A stretch of DNA of 64,000 bases, taken from positions 1-64,000 of the forward strand of contig NZ_FNEA01000007.1 of assembly GCF_900100045.1 (NCBI RefSeq). The letters run 5' to 3'. Below the pieces are notes generated by a model. It was given only the letters and a program-made list of their open reading frames with translations, was not told the origin of the DNA and searched no databases. Below are positions 45,546-58,003 of the stretch, in pieces (position 1 is the first letter of the stretch; each line of letters begins with the position of its first letter). Source of the stretch: Paracoccus denitrificans (GTDB lineage: Bacteria > Pseudomonadota > Alphaproteobacteria > Rhodobacterales > Rhodobacteraceae). Made by a program: the position numbers and the translations under genes.

Positions 45546-46639
45546 GGCTTCGGCGTCACCCACCACGTTCCCGGCACGATGACGGGCGAGAAGCGGGCGT
45601 TGATCTCGGCCAGCGTGGCGGCGGGATCGACATCCTCGAACAGTTCGGGGTGAAAGGTCTTGGCCAGGTATTCGATCAAGGCGATATGCACGGGCGAATC
45701 GTTGAACAGATGCCAGACCCCGGCCGCGCGCCCCTCTTCGATCGCGCGCAGCGACGAGAAGCCGGGCGCCGAGATCAGCCTTTCGAAGCCGGCCTGCGCG
45801 GTTTCGGCATCGACGCCCGAGCCCAGCACCAGCCCGCCCCGCGCCGCCATATGCGTGCCGCCGGTGGCGACATAGACATCCGGGTCGGCGCCGATCAGGT
45901 ATTCCAGGCTGACATTGCCCAGCACGCCCTTGACGGTGTCGTTGCCGATATTCTGCCCGCCCGCCGTGGTGATGAAATCGTGGAACACCCCGGTGCCGAC
46001 GGTCGAGCAGCAATTCTGCGGGGCGGCATGGACGTGGAAGAAGACGCGCGGCCGGACGATGCCCGGCACGGCCAGCCGGTCGCGGATGCGGTCGAGCCGG
46101 CTTTGGTAGAAACCGGCGAATTCCTCGGCGCGGTCCTCGGCGCCGGTCAGCTTGCCCAGGATGCGCAGGCTGGGGATCGAGTTCTCCTGCGGATGCGAGA
46201 AGAAATCGACATAGGCGACCGGGATGCCGGCCGCCTCGATCTGCTGGCGGGCGACCTCCATGCCCGGGTCGTTCCGGTCGATCAGCGTCAGCACCACCAG
46301 GTCGGGATGCAGCGCGATGATCGCCTCGGCCGAGATGTCGCGATTGCCCGAGCCGACCGGACGGATCTGGTCGATGGTCGGGAACTTCTCGCGATAGGCC
46401 TGCATGGTCGGTTCGTCCAGCGCCTTGTCCAGCCGCCAGCCGGAGACCAGCGCGACCGGATCGTCATGGATCAGGCCCAGCACCGACAGGTGCCGCCCCT
46501 CGCCCAGCACGATGTGGCGCGCGGGCTGGGGCAGGTGCACCTCGCGCCCCAGGATGTCGGTGGCCACCACATCCGCCGCGGCAGAGCCAAGCGAGGCGAT
46601 CAGGGCAAGGGCGGCAAGCAGCGGGCGGGTCAGGGTCAT
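45542..46639 (-). CDS. Periplasmic substrate-binding protein of the siderophore ABC importer
   Basis: A 365-residue cluster A-III (BtuF/FepB-type) binding protein with a signal peptide (LLAALALIASLGSAAAD). The two lobes are marked by ARHIVLGEGRHLSVLGLI and the IIALHPDLVVLTLI hinge strand, plus PDVYVATGGTHM. It has an uncommon double cysteine in APQNCCSTVG. The protein is longer than FepB (about 318). Ligand unproven; siderophore is inferred from the neighbouring NRPS and esterase. Confidence 0.88.
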   Translation of the reverse strand: MTLTRPLLAALALIASLGSAAADVVATDILGREVHLPQPARHIVLGEGRHLSVLGLIHDDPVALVSGWRLDKALDEPTMQAYREKFPTIDQIRPVGSGNRDISAEAIIALHPDLVVLTLIDRNDPGMEVARQQIEAAGIPVAYVDFFSHPQENSIPSLRILGKLTGAEDRAEEFAGFYQSRLDRIRDRLAVPGIVRPRVFFHVHAAPQNCCSTVGTGVFHDFITTAGGQNIGNDTVKGVLGNVSLEYLIGADPDVYVATGGTHMAARGGLVLGSGVDAETAQAGFERLISAPGFSSLRAIEEGRAAGVWHLFNDSPVHIALIEYLAKTFHPELFEDVDPAATLAEINARFSPVIVPGTWWVTPKP

Positions 46640-46661
46640 GGCGGGTCCGTTGGCTCGTGCG

Positions 46662-46681
46662 CCGGGGCGCGAACGCCCCGG
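46662..46681 (-). other. Intercistronic hairpin between the YncE-like and binding-protein genes
   Basis: CCGGGGCG and CGCCCCGG pair around CGAA, with no T-run. A hairpin here, just after the YncE-like stop, may set relative mRNA levels of the operon's first and later genes. Confidence 0.5.
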
Positions 46682-46698
46682 CAGGGTCGAGGACCCTC

Positions 46699-48105
46699 TT
46701 ACTCCGTGGCGGGGGTGATGCGCCAGATGCGGTCGCCCGCCTCGTCGTCCTCGCCCCGCGACTTGTTGACCGCCCAGACGTTGCCCTTGCCGTCGGCGCG
46801 CAACTGGTTGGGGAAGCTGCCGGCGTCGAGGTTGGCGACGACCTCGCCCTCGGGGCTGACCACGGCGATGGTGCCGGCGCCGCGATTGGCGACATAGGCC
46901 AGGCGGCCCACCGGCTCGAAGGCGACGTTCAGCGGGCCGGCGCCGACGGCCACGTCATGCAGGACCTCGCCGGTCTCGGCCTTGACGATCAGCAGGTTGT
47001 CGGTGGCCTGCGAGGCGACGAAGATCAGCCCCTCCTGCGGGTCGTAGGCCACGCCCGAGGCGACCTTGGCGCCCGGCAGCGCGATCACCTTGACCTCGCC
47101 CGAGGCCAGATCGACCACCGCGGCTTCTGGTGTGGAAATGCTGACGGTGACCAGCTTGCCGCCCGCCTCGTCGATATCCAGCGCCATGGTCGAGAACTCT
47201 TCGCCCCGGATCTGCGACTGGATGGTGATCGGCTCCAGCGGCTCCAGCGTCCCGGTGTCGAAGACCTTGATCTCGGGCGTGCCGGTGGCGCTGGCATAGG
47301 CGCGGCCATTGGCCTCGTCGACCACGACGTCGCGGGCATGGGGCACGGCGCCCGGCTCGAACTGCTTGACCAGCGACAGGTCCGATTGCTTGTAGACCGC
47401 GGCCGTGTCCTGGCGGGTGTTGGTCACCCAGACATTGCCGTTCGCCTCGTCGACATCGACGCCGTAGACGGCGAACAGCCCGCCGTCGCTGCCGTCGGGA
47501 CGGGCGGGCGCGGCGCCCGGGACGGCCTCGGCCTCGATCTTCAGCGTCTCGGGGTTGATCTTGACCAGCTTCGCTTCCTTGACCGGCGGGCGGCCGACGG
47601 CGCTGGTCACGAAGGCGGCATTCGCGGCCTCGCTGAACTTCACCTGATAAAGCCCGCGCACCACCGGCTCGCTGGCGATGGCGAATTTATCGGCCCCCGA
47701 GATGGCCACCTCGGGCGAGATCTTCAGCTGGACCACCTCGGCCGAGGCCGGGTTCTCGGTGATGACGGCGATGGGCTGCAAGCCGGTCTCGGCCTCGGCA
47801 TCGACGTCCAGCGCAAAGCTGAACTTGCCCTCGGCATCGACGGTGATCGGCTCGGCGTTCAGCGTGGTGGTGCCGCGCATCAGGGTGACGGTCTGGCCGG
47901 GGATCAGGTCCTGGCCCTCGATCACCGCCTTGCCGCCCTTGTGGACCGGGGCGCGCTCGACGCCGCCGGCGCTGACGCGGCCCGGGAAATCGACCAGCGG
48001 CTTGGTGAAGACGGTCTCGGCCAGCGCCGGGGCCGAAATCACCGCAAGCGCCAGCGCCGACACGCCAAGCAGGGCGCGAAATGAGGGGCGCGATGGATGT
48101 GCCAT
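46699..48105 (-). CDS. YncE-like periplasmic beta-propeller protein
   Basis: A 468-residue exported protein. A signal peptide (LLGVSALALAVISAPALAE) precedes an extra N-terminal beta domain (about 30-135) and a YVTN/NHL beta-propeller (about 150-465; repeats such as GNVWVTNTRQDT, GRAYASATGTPEIKVFDTGT, GLIFVASQATDNLLIV, RLAYVANRGAGTIAVVS). E. coli YncE is iron-repressed; its biochemical role is unclear. Position as first gene of the iron-uptake operon agrees. No outer-membrane receptor gene lies beside it. Confidence 0.88.
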   Translation of the reverse strand: MAHPSRPSFRALLGVSALALAVISAPALAETVFTKPLVDFPGRVSAGGVERAPVHKGGKAVIEGQDLIPGQTVTLMRGTTTLNAEPITVDAEGKFSFALDVDAEAETGLQPIAVITENPASAEVVQLKISPEVAISGADKFAIASEPVVRGLYQVKFSEAANAAFVTSAVGRPPVKEAKLVKINPETLKIEAEAVPGAAPARPDGSDGGLFAVYGVDVDEANGNVWVTNTRQDTAAVYKQSDLSLVKQFEPGAVPHARDVVVDEANGRAYASATGTPEIKVFDTGTLEPLEPITIQSQIRGEEFSTMALDIDEAGGKLVTVSISTPEAAVVDLASGEVKVIALPGAKVASGVAYDPQEGLIFVASQATDNLLIVKAETGEVLHDVAVGAGPLNVAFEPVGRLAYVANRGAGTIAVVSPEGEVVANLDAGSFPNQLRADGKGNVWAVNKSRGEDDEAGDRIWRITPATE

Positions 48106-48122
48106 GAGAAACTCCTTGAAAA

Positions 48123-48175
48123 CGGATCAGGACTCGCTTTGGCTGACCCCGGATCAGGGCTGGCTTCGGTCAGCG
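48123..48175. repeat. Imperfect tandem 27-base repeat in the divergent iron-locus promoter region
   Basis: Two copies starting CGGATCAGG (48123 and 48150) share most bases through GCTT-GG; each ends in a CTGAC or TCAGC element. They lie between the YncE-like and esterase genes, where a regulator of both could bind. Confidence 0.55.
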
Positions 48176-48256
48176 CGCAACCTATATTCCTGACTGTCCT
48201 TGTCAACTAACGCTGGCGGGAGGTCGGAGCTTTATAAGCGGAGGAATCGACGCAAT

Positions 48257-49090
48257 ATGTCGCAGCTGGGACGGGTCGGGCCGGAGCATGCCAGAAAACA
48301 GGCCGAACTGCGCATCTTCCAGACCGGGGCGCCCACGCATCGGCTGTCGCAGAAGGTGGTGGCGGTCGGTCCCGGCTACCGGCTGTTCCTGGCCGTGCCC
48401 AGGGCGCCCGTGCCGGCGGGCGGCTGGCCGGTGCTCTACATGCTGGACGGCAATGCCGCCTTCGATTTCCTGACGCCCGAGCATCTGGCGCTGGCACCGG
48501 GGCTCATGGTCGTCGGCATCGGCTACGATACCGACCGGCAATTCGCGCGTGAGCTGCGGACGCTGGACTTTACCGCGCCCGACGGGCCGGGCGACGGCTT
48601 GCGCCCCGACCATGTCCACGAAGGCCGCACGGCCGGCGGCGCGGCGATCTTTCACGACCGGCTGACCGGCCCGCTGCGCGACGCGGCCGAGGCCGGCCTG
48701 CCCGTAGATCCTGCCCGCCGCACGCTCTGGGGCCACAGTTTCGGCGGGTTGTTCACGCTATATGCGCTGCTGGCGCGGCCGCAGGGCTTTGCCCGCCATG
48801 CCGCGATCAGCCCCTCGATCTGGTGGGACGAGGCGCTGATCCGCCGCGTGGCCCAAGCCGCTGCGCCCGCATCGCTGCCGCTGCTGGTGGCACTGGGGGA
48901 TCGCGAGAAACGCTCGGGCAGCGACGGCCCGCCCCCCGACGGGCCGGCACCGGCCACCATGCAGTTCGTCGCGGACCTCGCCCGCCATCCCGGCCATCGC
49001 GTGCAGGTCCATGTGCTGCCCGGGCATATCCATATCCAGACGCTGGCGGGCTCCTTCCCGCTGGTCCTGCCCTTTGCCAGCGCGGGTTAA
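48257..49090 (+). CDS. IroE/Fes-like serine esterase (siderophore hydrolase)
   Basis: A 277-residue alpha/beta hydrolase of the esterase D group that includes Fes, IroE and BesA. The nucleophile lies in LWGHSFGGLFTLYALL; oxyanion-side LYMLDGNAAFDFL, ISPSIWWDE and the C-terminal His of LPGHIHIQTL complete the pattern. No signal peptide is evident, so it should act in the cytosol, as Fes does, to release iron by cutting a serine-ester siderophore. It is divergent from the YncE-like operon and convergent with the NRPS gene. Start at 48257 is preceded by GGAGG, a little far (12 bases). Confidence 0.85.
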   Translation: MSQLGRVGPEHARKQAELRIFQTGAPTHRLSQKVVAVGPGYRLFLAVPRAPVPAGGWPVLYMLDGNAAFDFLTPEHLALAPGLMVVGIGYDTDRQFARELRTLDFTAPDGPGDGLRPDHVHEGRTAGGAAIFHDRLTGPLRDAAEAGLPVDPARRTLWGHSFGGLFTLYALLARPQGFARHAAISPSIWWDEALIRRVAQAAAPASLPLLVALGDREKRSGSDGPPPDGPAPATMQFVADLARHPGHRVQVHVLPGHIHIQTLAGSFPLVLPFASAG

Positions 49091-49142
49091 CCGGATCTTC
49101 AGCCTTTGGTGCTTGGCTGGCGGCAATCGAATGGGGATTCGG

Positions 49143-49301
49143 ATGCTGTTCGCCGGATATTTTCTGATCTTGCTTGCTGCGCTGTTCTGCCGGGGCAGTC
49201 GCCGGATGCGGCAAGCGGTTTCCGGCCGTATTCCGCTGGCCGGGCGGCGGACCGACAAGGGCTTTGCCGGTCTTGCCCCGCCCGCCACCGGGCCGCCCTG
49301 A
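49143..49301 (+). CDS. Possible small membrane protein (52 aa), low confidence
   Basis: The ATG at 49143 (alternative 49131) opens MLFAGYFLILLAALFCRG, a single hydrophobic segment, then a basic tail. GGGG lies upstream as a weak ribosome site. It fills the gap between the esterase and the NRPS gene. No family recognised; it could be chance. Confidence 0.3.
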   Translation: MLFAGYFLILLAALFCRGSRRMRQAVSGRIPLAGRRTDKGFAGLAPPATGPP

Positions 49302-49309
49302 CGACAGGA

Positions 49310-53167
<3,858 letters not shown>

Positions 53168-53274
53168 GTCAGGCCCGTCCGGGCCGGAACGAGTGAAATC
53201 GCGGGAAAAAGAATAAGCTGACAACCATGTTACCCCGGGCACCGGATCGCGGGTCTTGCCCGTCTGGGGCCATG

Positions 53275-53303
53275 GCCATACTGTCGCTAAGGAATTTAGT
53301 CAA
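53275..53303 (-). promoter_or_regulatory. Promoter of the NRPS gene
   Basis: Minus-strand TTGACT (53303-53298), 17-base spacer, TATGGC (53280-53275). Predicted leader to the chosen start is about 100 bases. No classical Fur box is visible. Confidence 0.55.
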
Positions 53304-53337
53304 CTTTACTCGCGCGGCCGGCCGCGCAGGAGCGGCC

Positions 53338-53937
53338 ATGACCCCCAGATCCCTGCCCTTGCGCGATACCGAGCAGGCCTATGGCAAGGTGACCCGCCTG
53401 CTGCATTGGAGCATCGCGGCGCTGATGCTGTGGCAGTTCTTCGGCATGGGGCTGCGGCTGCTTCTGGGCCGCACGCCGCTGGTGTCCTTTTTCGTCGGCT
53501 GGCATCAGCCTGTGGGGACGGTGCTGTTCCTGCTGATCGTGCTGCGGGTGGGCTGGGCCCTGGCGAACCGCAGCCGCCGGCCGGATCACGGCCCCGGGTT
53601 CTGGGGACTGGCGGCGCGGCTGGGCCATCTGGCGCTGTATCTGGTCATGGTGCTGGTGCCGGTCGCGGCCCTGCTGCGCGCCTATGGCGGCGAGCGGGTC
53701 TTTGCCCCCTTCGGCTTCGAGATCTTTCCGGCCCAGCAGCCTCCCATCGGCTGGATGGTCGGGCTGGGCGATGCGCTGCATGGCGAGATGGGCTGGCTGC
53801 TCCTGACGCTGATCCTGGGCCATGTCGTCATGGTCGGCGTGCACGAGGGCATGTGGCGCGACGGCACGCTGGCGCGCATGGCCGGGCGGCGGCGGGCGGG
53901 ACTTCAGGCCACGATTTCGGGCAGATCGGCAAGGTAA
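53338..53937 (+). CDS. Cytochrome b561 family protein
   Basis: A 199-residue four-helix membrane protein with haem-ligand histidines on helices I (VTRLLHWSIAALML), II (FVGWHQPVGTVLFLL) and IV (LTLILGHVVMVGVH). It passes electrons in the inner membrane, probably to or from ubiquinone; partners are unknown. AGGAG precedes the ATG. Divergent from the NRPS gene. Confidence 0.9.
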   Translation: MTPRSLPLRDTEQAYGKVTRLLHWSIAALMLWQFFGMGLRLLLGRTPLVSFFVGWHQPVGTVLFLLIVLRVGWALANRSRRPDHGPGFWGLAARLGHLALYLVMVLVPVAALLRAYGGERVFAPFGFEIFPAQQPPIGWMVGLGDALHGEMGWLLLTLILGHVVMVGVHEGMWRDGTLARMAGRRRAGLQATISGRSAR

Positions 53938-53995
53938 GGCCCGAGGCCGCCCCTTTTTCGTTGATTGCGCGCCGGGGCGGTGTCACCATTCCTTC

Positions 53996-54331
53996 ATGAT
54001 GAATGTGCCCTTCGGTTTCCCGTCCGAGCATGATCGCGTGGCCTTCGACCGGGCCGAACTGGGCGTCATCCTGTCGATCTATGGCCGCATGGTGGCGGCG
54101 GGGGAATGGCGGGACTATGCCATGTCCTTCCTGCGCGACATGGCGGTCTTTTCGGTCTTTCGCCGCGCGGCCGAGCATCCGCTTTATCGCATCGAAAAGC
54201 GTCCCAGGATGCGCAATGCGCAGGGGCAATATGCGGTGATCGGCATGGATGGGCGCGTGCTCAAGCGCGGGCACGACCTGCGCACCGTGCTGCGCGTGCT
54301 TGAGAAGAAGCTGATCCGTCCGGTGGACTGA
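53996..54331 (+). CDS. DUF2794 family protein
   Basis: A 111-residue protein conserved in alphaproteobacteria, function unknown. Recognised by FDRAELGVILSIYGRMVAAGEW and DYAMSFLRDMAVFSVFRRAAE, then LYRIEKRP and a C-terminal helix LRTVLRVLEKKL. ATG codons at 53996 and 53999 both fit; CTTTTT upstream is not a ribosome site, so the start is approximate. Confidence 0.85.
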   Translation: MMNVPFGFPSEHDRVAFDRAELGVILSIYGRMVAAGEWRDYAMSFLRDMAVFSVFRRAAEHPLYRIEKRPRMRNAQGQYAVIGMDGRVLKRGHDLRTVLRVLEKKLIRPVD

Positions 54332-54370
54332 GCCCGGCGCTGCCGTGGCCTGCGGCATGGGTCATCAGGC

Positions 54371-55315
54371 TCATGCGGCCGAATCGCCTTTTCGCCGCCG
54401 GACCGCCCGCCACGGCCGCCCGTCGATCGCGGCCAGCCCCAACCCGATCAGCGCCATGCCGGCAAGCTGGCGGGGTTGCAGGGTTTCGTCCAGGAACAGG
54501 ATGCCCAGCAGGATCGCGCTGGCCGGGATCAGGAATGTCACCAGCACGAGATTGGTTGCGCCCGCCGTGGCGAGGATGCGGAAATACAGCACATAGGCTA
54601 GCGCGGTCGAAATCGCGGCCAGGCCGATCAACGCAAGGATGGCCGCCGGGCTTGGCGCCGCAAGCGTCCATGGCCGGTCGACGACCGCGACAAGCGGCAG
54701 CAGGATCAGGCTGGACGCGATCACCTGTCCGGTCGCCGTGCTCATCGGGCTGACCCCCATCGCGCGGAACCGGCGTCCGTAGATGCCCGCGAAGCCATAG
54801 GATATCGCCCCGGCAAGGCAGGCAAGCTGCGCCACGACATGCGCGCCCAGGTCCCGCAGCGCATCCGCCCCGATCATCACGGCCACGCCCGCAAAGCCGA
54901 TGAGAACCCCGGCCAGCTTGCCGCCGGTCATGCGCTCGTCGCTGGTCAGGAGATGGGCGAGGATCACGGTGAAGAGCGGCGTCGAGGCATTCAGGATCGA
55001 GGCCGCGCCCGAGGCGATGTGCTGCTGTCCCCAGACGATCAGCGAAAACGGGATGGCATTGTTCAGCAGGCCCATGCCGAAGAACGCCGCCCAGACCGGG
55101 CGGCCCCGCGGCATCCGCTCGCCCCGCAGGCGCAGGATGGCCAGCAGGATCAGCGCGGCCAGCGCCACGCGCGACACGACCACGGTGAACACCGGCAATT
55201 CCCGCACCGCCACGGCGTTGAAAAAGAACGACCCACCCCAGACCGCCGACAGGGCCAGCAGCATCGCCCATTCCAGCGGCGTCATGGGGCGGTTGGTGGC
55301 GGCCGGTGCCGGCAT
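54371..55315 (-). CDS. EamA/DMT-family transporter
   Basis: A 314-residue inner-membrane permease with about ten helices in two EamA repeats (about 15-145 and 160-295). Motifs include LLALSAVWGGSFFFNAVAVREL, NAIPFSLIVWGQ and ILNASTPLFTVILAHLL. Substrate unknown; members export amino acids or metabolites. GGAGGGAAG lies just before the ATG. Confidence 0.9.
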   Translation of the reverse strand: MPAPAATNRPMTPLEWAMLLALSAVWGGSFFFNAVAVRELPVFTVVVSRVALAALILLAILRLRGERMPRGRPVWAAFFGMGLLNNAIPFSLIVWGQQHIASGAASILNASTPLFTVILAHLLTSDERMTGGKLAGVLIGFAGVAVMIGADALRDLGAHVVAQLACLAGAISYGFAGIYGRRFRAMGVSPMSTATGQVIASSLILLPLVAVVDRPWTLAAPSPAAILALIGLAAISTALAYVLYFRILATAGATNLVLVTFLIPASAILLGILFLDETLQPRQLAGMALIGLGLAAIDGRPWRAVRRRKGDSAA

Positions 55316-55420
55316 GATCTTCCCTCCTTCGACCCGTGCGGCCGGTTTCGCAGGGCATGTTGCCGCCTTGGCACGCGGCCGCGATCCGTTTCTTGCGGCC
55401 GAAACCTTGCGGCGGCGGGG

Positions 55421-56227
55421 TCAGCCTGCCTCGCCCGGCTTGATCTTTTGCGCCGTGCCCTGGGCAAAGCTGTCCAGCCTTCCCCTGGCGGCGTCCTGGG
55501 TGTTGACGATGCCGGCGACCATGGCCTCGGCATAGGCGGCGTCCAGCCCCGACATGTTCTGCATATGCGAGATCGCCGAGCAGACCGCGAAATTCGACAG
55601 GGGTGTGTTCTGCGCCACCCGGCGGGCAAGGTCGTAGGCCTGCGCCTCGCTGTCGGCCACGCGGTATTGCGCCAGCCCGACCTGCACCGCCTCGTCCCCG
55701 GAATACAGCCGGCCGGTCAGCATCATGTCCATCATGCGCGCCTGGCCGATCAGCCGGGGCACGCGGATCGTGGCGCCGCCGCCGGTGAACAGCCCGCGCT
55801 GCCCCTCGGGCAGGCCGAAATAGGTGGTCTCGTCCATCACCCGGATATGGACCGACGAGGCCAGTTCCAGCCCGCCGCCCACCACCGCGCCCTTGAGCGC
55901 GGCGATGACCGGAATGCCGCCATATTCGATCTTGTTGAACGCCTCGTGCCAGCGCAGGCAGATGCGCATGAACTCGGCAGGGCTGCGTTCCTCGCGCCCG
56001 TGCTCGACCAGGTCCAGCCCGGCGCAGAAATGCGGCCCCTCGGCGCGCAGCACCACGGCACGGGCGCCCGAGGCGGGCAGGGCGGAAAAGACCGCGACCA
56101 GTTCCTCGATCGTCTCGGCATTCAGGGCGTTGCGCTTGGCGGCGCGGTTCAGGGTGACGGTGGCGATGCCGTCCCCGTCCATGTCGAAGAGCAGGTGGGT
56201 CAGGTTCAACTGCGAAATGTCGCGCAT
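55421..56227 (-). CDS. Enoyl-CoA hydratase/isomerase (crotonase family)
   Basis: A 268-residue crotonase-fold enzyme. The oxyanion segment is [12 protein letters not shown] and [13 protein letters not shown]; both hydratase-type glutamates are present (GGGLELA and [11 protein letters not shown]). The [15 protein letters not shown] segment is typical. Substrate unknown. It is four bases downstream of the AEC transporter stop... in the order AEC then crotonase on the minus strand its start lies three bases past the AEC stop, so they are co-transcribed. Confidence 0.9.
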   Translation of the reverse strand: MRDISQLNLTHLLFDMDGDGIATVTLNRAAKRNALNAETIEELVAVFSALPASGARAVVLRAEGPHFCAGLDLVEHGREERSPAEFMRICLRWHEAFNKIEYGGIPVIAALKGAVVGGGLELASSVHIRVMDETTYFGLPEGQRGLFTGGGATIRVPRLIGQARMMDMMLTGRLYSGDEAVQVGLAQYRVADSEAQAYDLARRVAQNTPLSNFAVCSAISHMQNMSGLDAAYAEAMVAGIVNTQDAARGRLDSFAQGTAQKIKPGEAG

Positions 56228-56230
56228 GGT

Positions 56231-57160
56231 CTAGCCTTTCGTGATCCAGTGAATGACGACGGGAACCGTGGCGATGCTCGCCGCGGTCGAGATCAGGATG
56301 GCGGCCGAGACGCGCTGCACGGCGGTGCCGAAATATTGCGCGAGGATATAGACGTTGCCCGCGACCGGCAGGCTGGCGGCGGCGATCATCACGCCCGCCG
56401 CATAGGGCTCGACCCCGAATACCGCCAGCGCGGCGATGCCCACCGCCAGCGGGTGCAGCACCAGCTTGGCGAGGCTGAGCCAAAGCGCCGGGCCCATGCG
56501 CTCGGCCGCGCGTCCGGCCAGGCTGGCGCCGATGGCGAACAGCGCCCCCGGCGTGGCCGAGGCGCCCAAGAGTGCCAGGAATTCGTCCAGCGGCCCCGGC
56601 ATCGGCAGGTGCAGCCCGGCCCAGGCCAGTCCCGCCAGCATCGAGACGATCATCGGGTTCGAGACGATGCCGCGCAGCAGGGGCCACAGCGTCGCCAGCC
56701 GTACCCGCCCCTGCCTTGCCGCGGTGACGATCAGGGTGATCAGCGTCGAGAACACCACCATGTCGATGGTCAGCACCATCAGCACCGGGCCGATGGCGCG
56801 TTCGCCCAGCAGCACGACCAGCATCGGCACGCCTAGAAAGCCGGTATTGCCGGTCATTGCCGTATGCGCCTCCATCGCCGCGGTGACCAGCGGCTGGCGG
56901 CGCCAGCGCGCCACCGCGAAACCCAGGGCCCAAAGCGCGGCCGAGCCGCAAAGATAGGCCATGACGAAGGCCGGGTCGAAGAGGCTGGCCACATCCAGCG
57001 TCGCGGCAAAGCGGAACAGCATGGCCGACAGCGCGAAGTAGAAGACGAATTTCGTCAGCCAGCCGGTGGCCTCGGGCGGGAAAAAGCGCGTGCGCCCGGC
57101 CAGCCAGCCCGTGCCGATGACGAGAAAGAACGGCAGGGTCTTCAGGAAGATCGCCAGCAT
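56231..57160 (-). CDS. AEC-family (auxin efflux carrier) transporter
   Basis: A 309-residue membrane protein with ten helices and the AEC signatures LPFFLVIGTGWLAGR and AMTGNTGFLGVPMLVVLLGE, plus SNPMIVSMLAGL. Substrates of bacterial AEC proteins are usually organic anions; unknown here. Its ATG overlaps the tusA stop codon (TGATG), so it is coupled to tusA. Confidence 0.9.
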   Translation of the reverse strand: MLAIFLKTLPFFLVIGTGWLAGRTRFFPPEATGWLTKFVFYFALSAMLFRFAATLDVASLFDPAFVMAYLCGSAALWALGFAVARWRRQPLVTAAMEAHTAMTGNTGFLGVPMLVVLLGERAIGPVLMVLTIDMVVFSTLITLIVTAARQGRVRLATLWPLLRGIVSNPMIVSMLAGLAWAGLHLPMPGPLDEFLALLGASATPGALFAIGASLAGRAAERMGPALWLSLAKLVLHPLAVGIAALAVFGVEPYAAGVMIAAASLPVAGNVYILAQYFGTAVQRVSAAILISTAASIATVPVVIHWITKG

Positions 57161-57402
57161 CAGTCCGCGGCGATGGCGCAGGCGGGGCCGCGTTCGACGA
57201 CGTATTCGGTCTCGCCCGGCGCGATTTCGCGGCTGCCGACCAGGCGATGGCCGGATTCGGCGCAGAAATGCGGCACGTCGATCACCGCGGCGGGGTCGGT
57301 GGCCAGCAGCGTGACCCGTGTGCCCCGCGGCAGCGCCATGAGCCGCTTGCGCAGCCGCAGCACCGGCAGGGGGCACAGAAGGCCGCGTGCGTCGATCTGC
57401 AT
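57160..57402 (-). CDS. tusA: TusA-family sulfur carrier protein
   Basis: An 80-residue SirA/TusA-fold protein with the acceptor cysteine in GLLCPLPVLRLRKRL (CPxP). TusA relatives move persulfide sulfur for tRNA thiolation, molybdenum cofactor enzymes or sulfur oxidation. A second cysteine (HFCAESGH) and a C-terminal extension with another Cys are unusual. It lies between DUF2478 (two-base gap) and the AEC gene, which suggests a metal/sulfur cofactor role rather than tRNA modification. Confidence 0.88.
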   Translation of the reverse strand: MQIDARGLLCPLPVLRLRKRLMALPRGTRVTLLATDPAAVIDVPHFCAESGHRLVGSREIAPGETEYVVERGPACAIAAD

Positions 57403-57404
57403 GG

Positions 57405-57920
57405 TCAGGCTGCCGAACTGGTCAGCCGGGCGCGGCACCAGTCCTCGATCTGCTCGGGCGGCAGCTCTTCGGCCAGTTCGCCGGCGAATTCGCGAAAGGC
57501 GGGCAGTTGTTCGTCGGGAACATGCACCAGAACCGGGATGCCTGCGGCGAGCGCGCGGGCGATGGTTTCGCGAAAGCCGCGTCCGAAACATTCCTGCTTG
57601 CCGAACTTGTTGACGATCAGCAACTCGGCCCCGCGGTCCAGCACCGATTCGGTGCGCGCGACGGCCTGGGCCAGCGCGCCGGTATCCAGCCGGCAGGCCT
57701 GTGCCCCCGGGCCGAGCGACTGGGTGATGCGCACCAGCGGCCCGTCATCGCCGAGAATGCGCAGGTCCATGTCGCAATCGCCCCCCGGCACAGGTTCGGT
57801 ATTGATCTGCACCGCGCCCGCCAGCCGCATCCCGGCGGCGGCCAGCCGCTCGGCTGCGGCGGTCAGCAGCCGGTCGCCGGCACCCGGCGCATTGTCCTGA
57901 ACGGTCACGAAACCCAGCAT
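57405..57920 (-). CDS. DUF2478 family NTPase-like protein
   Basis: A 171-residue protein of a family often next to molybdate or nitrogenase genes. The features are the N-terminal [20 protein letters not shown] and the [20 protein letters not shown] segment. The P-loop is not canonical. GAGAGGA precedes the ATG at 57920. First gene of DUF2478-tusA-AEC-crotonase on the minus strand. Confidence 0.82.
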   Translation of the reverse strand: MLGFVTVQDNAPGAGDRLLTAAAERLAAAGMRLAGAVQINTEPVPGGDCDMDLRILGDDGPLVRITQSLGPGAQACRLDTGALAQAVARTESVLDRGAELLIVNKFGKQECFGRGFRETIARALAAGIPVLVHVPDEQLPAFREFAGELAEELPPEQIEDWCRARLTSSAA

Positions 57921-57972
57921 GGCGGTCCTCTCTCGCGGCCAGCATAGTCCCTGGGCGCGCGGGCGCAATATT

Positions 57973-57994
57973 GAGTATTTGCAGAACGGAGAAA
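57973..57994 (-). repeat. Conserved intergenic box (copy e)
   Basis: On the minus strand TTTCTCCGTTCTGCAAATAC-TC begins 10 bases past the cobA stop, in sense orientation with cobA. No strong hairpin follows. Confidence 0.65.
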
Positions 57995-58003
57995 CTGCCG
58001 GGC

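Noticed and set aside
48178..48206. TTGACA with TATAGG as the YncE-like gene promoter
   Set aside because: The spacer is only 14 bases; an activator-dependent promoter is possible but not supported.
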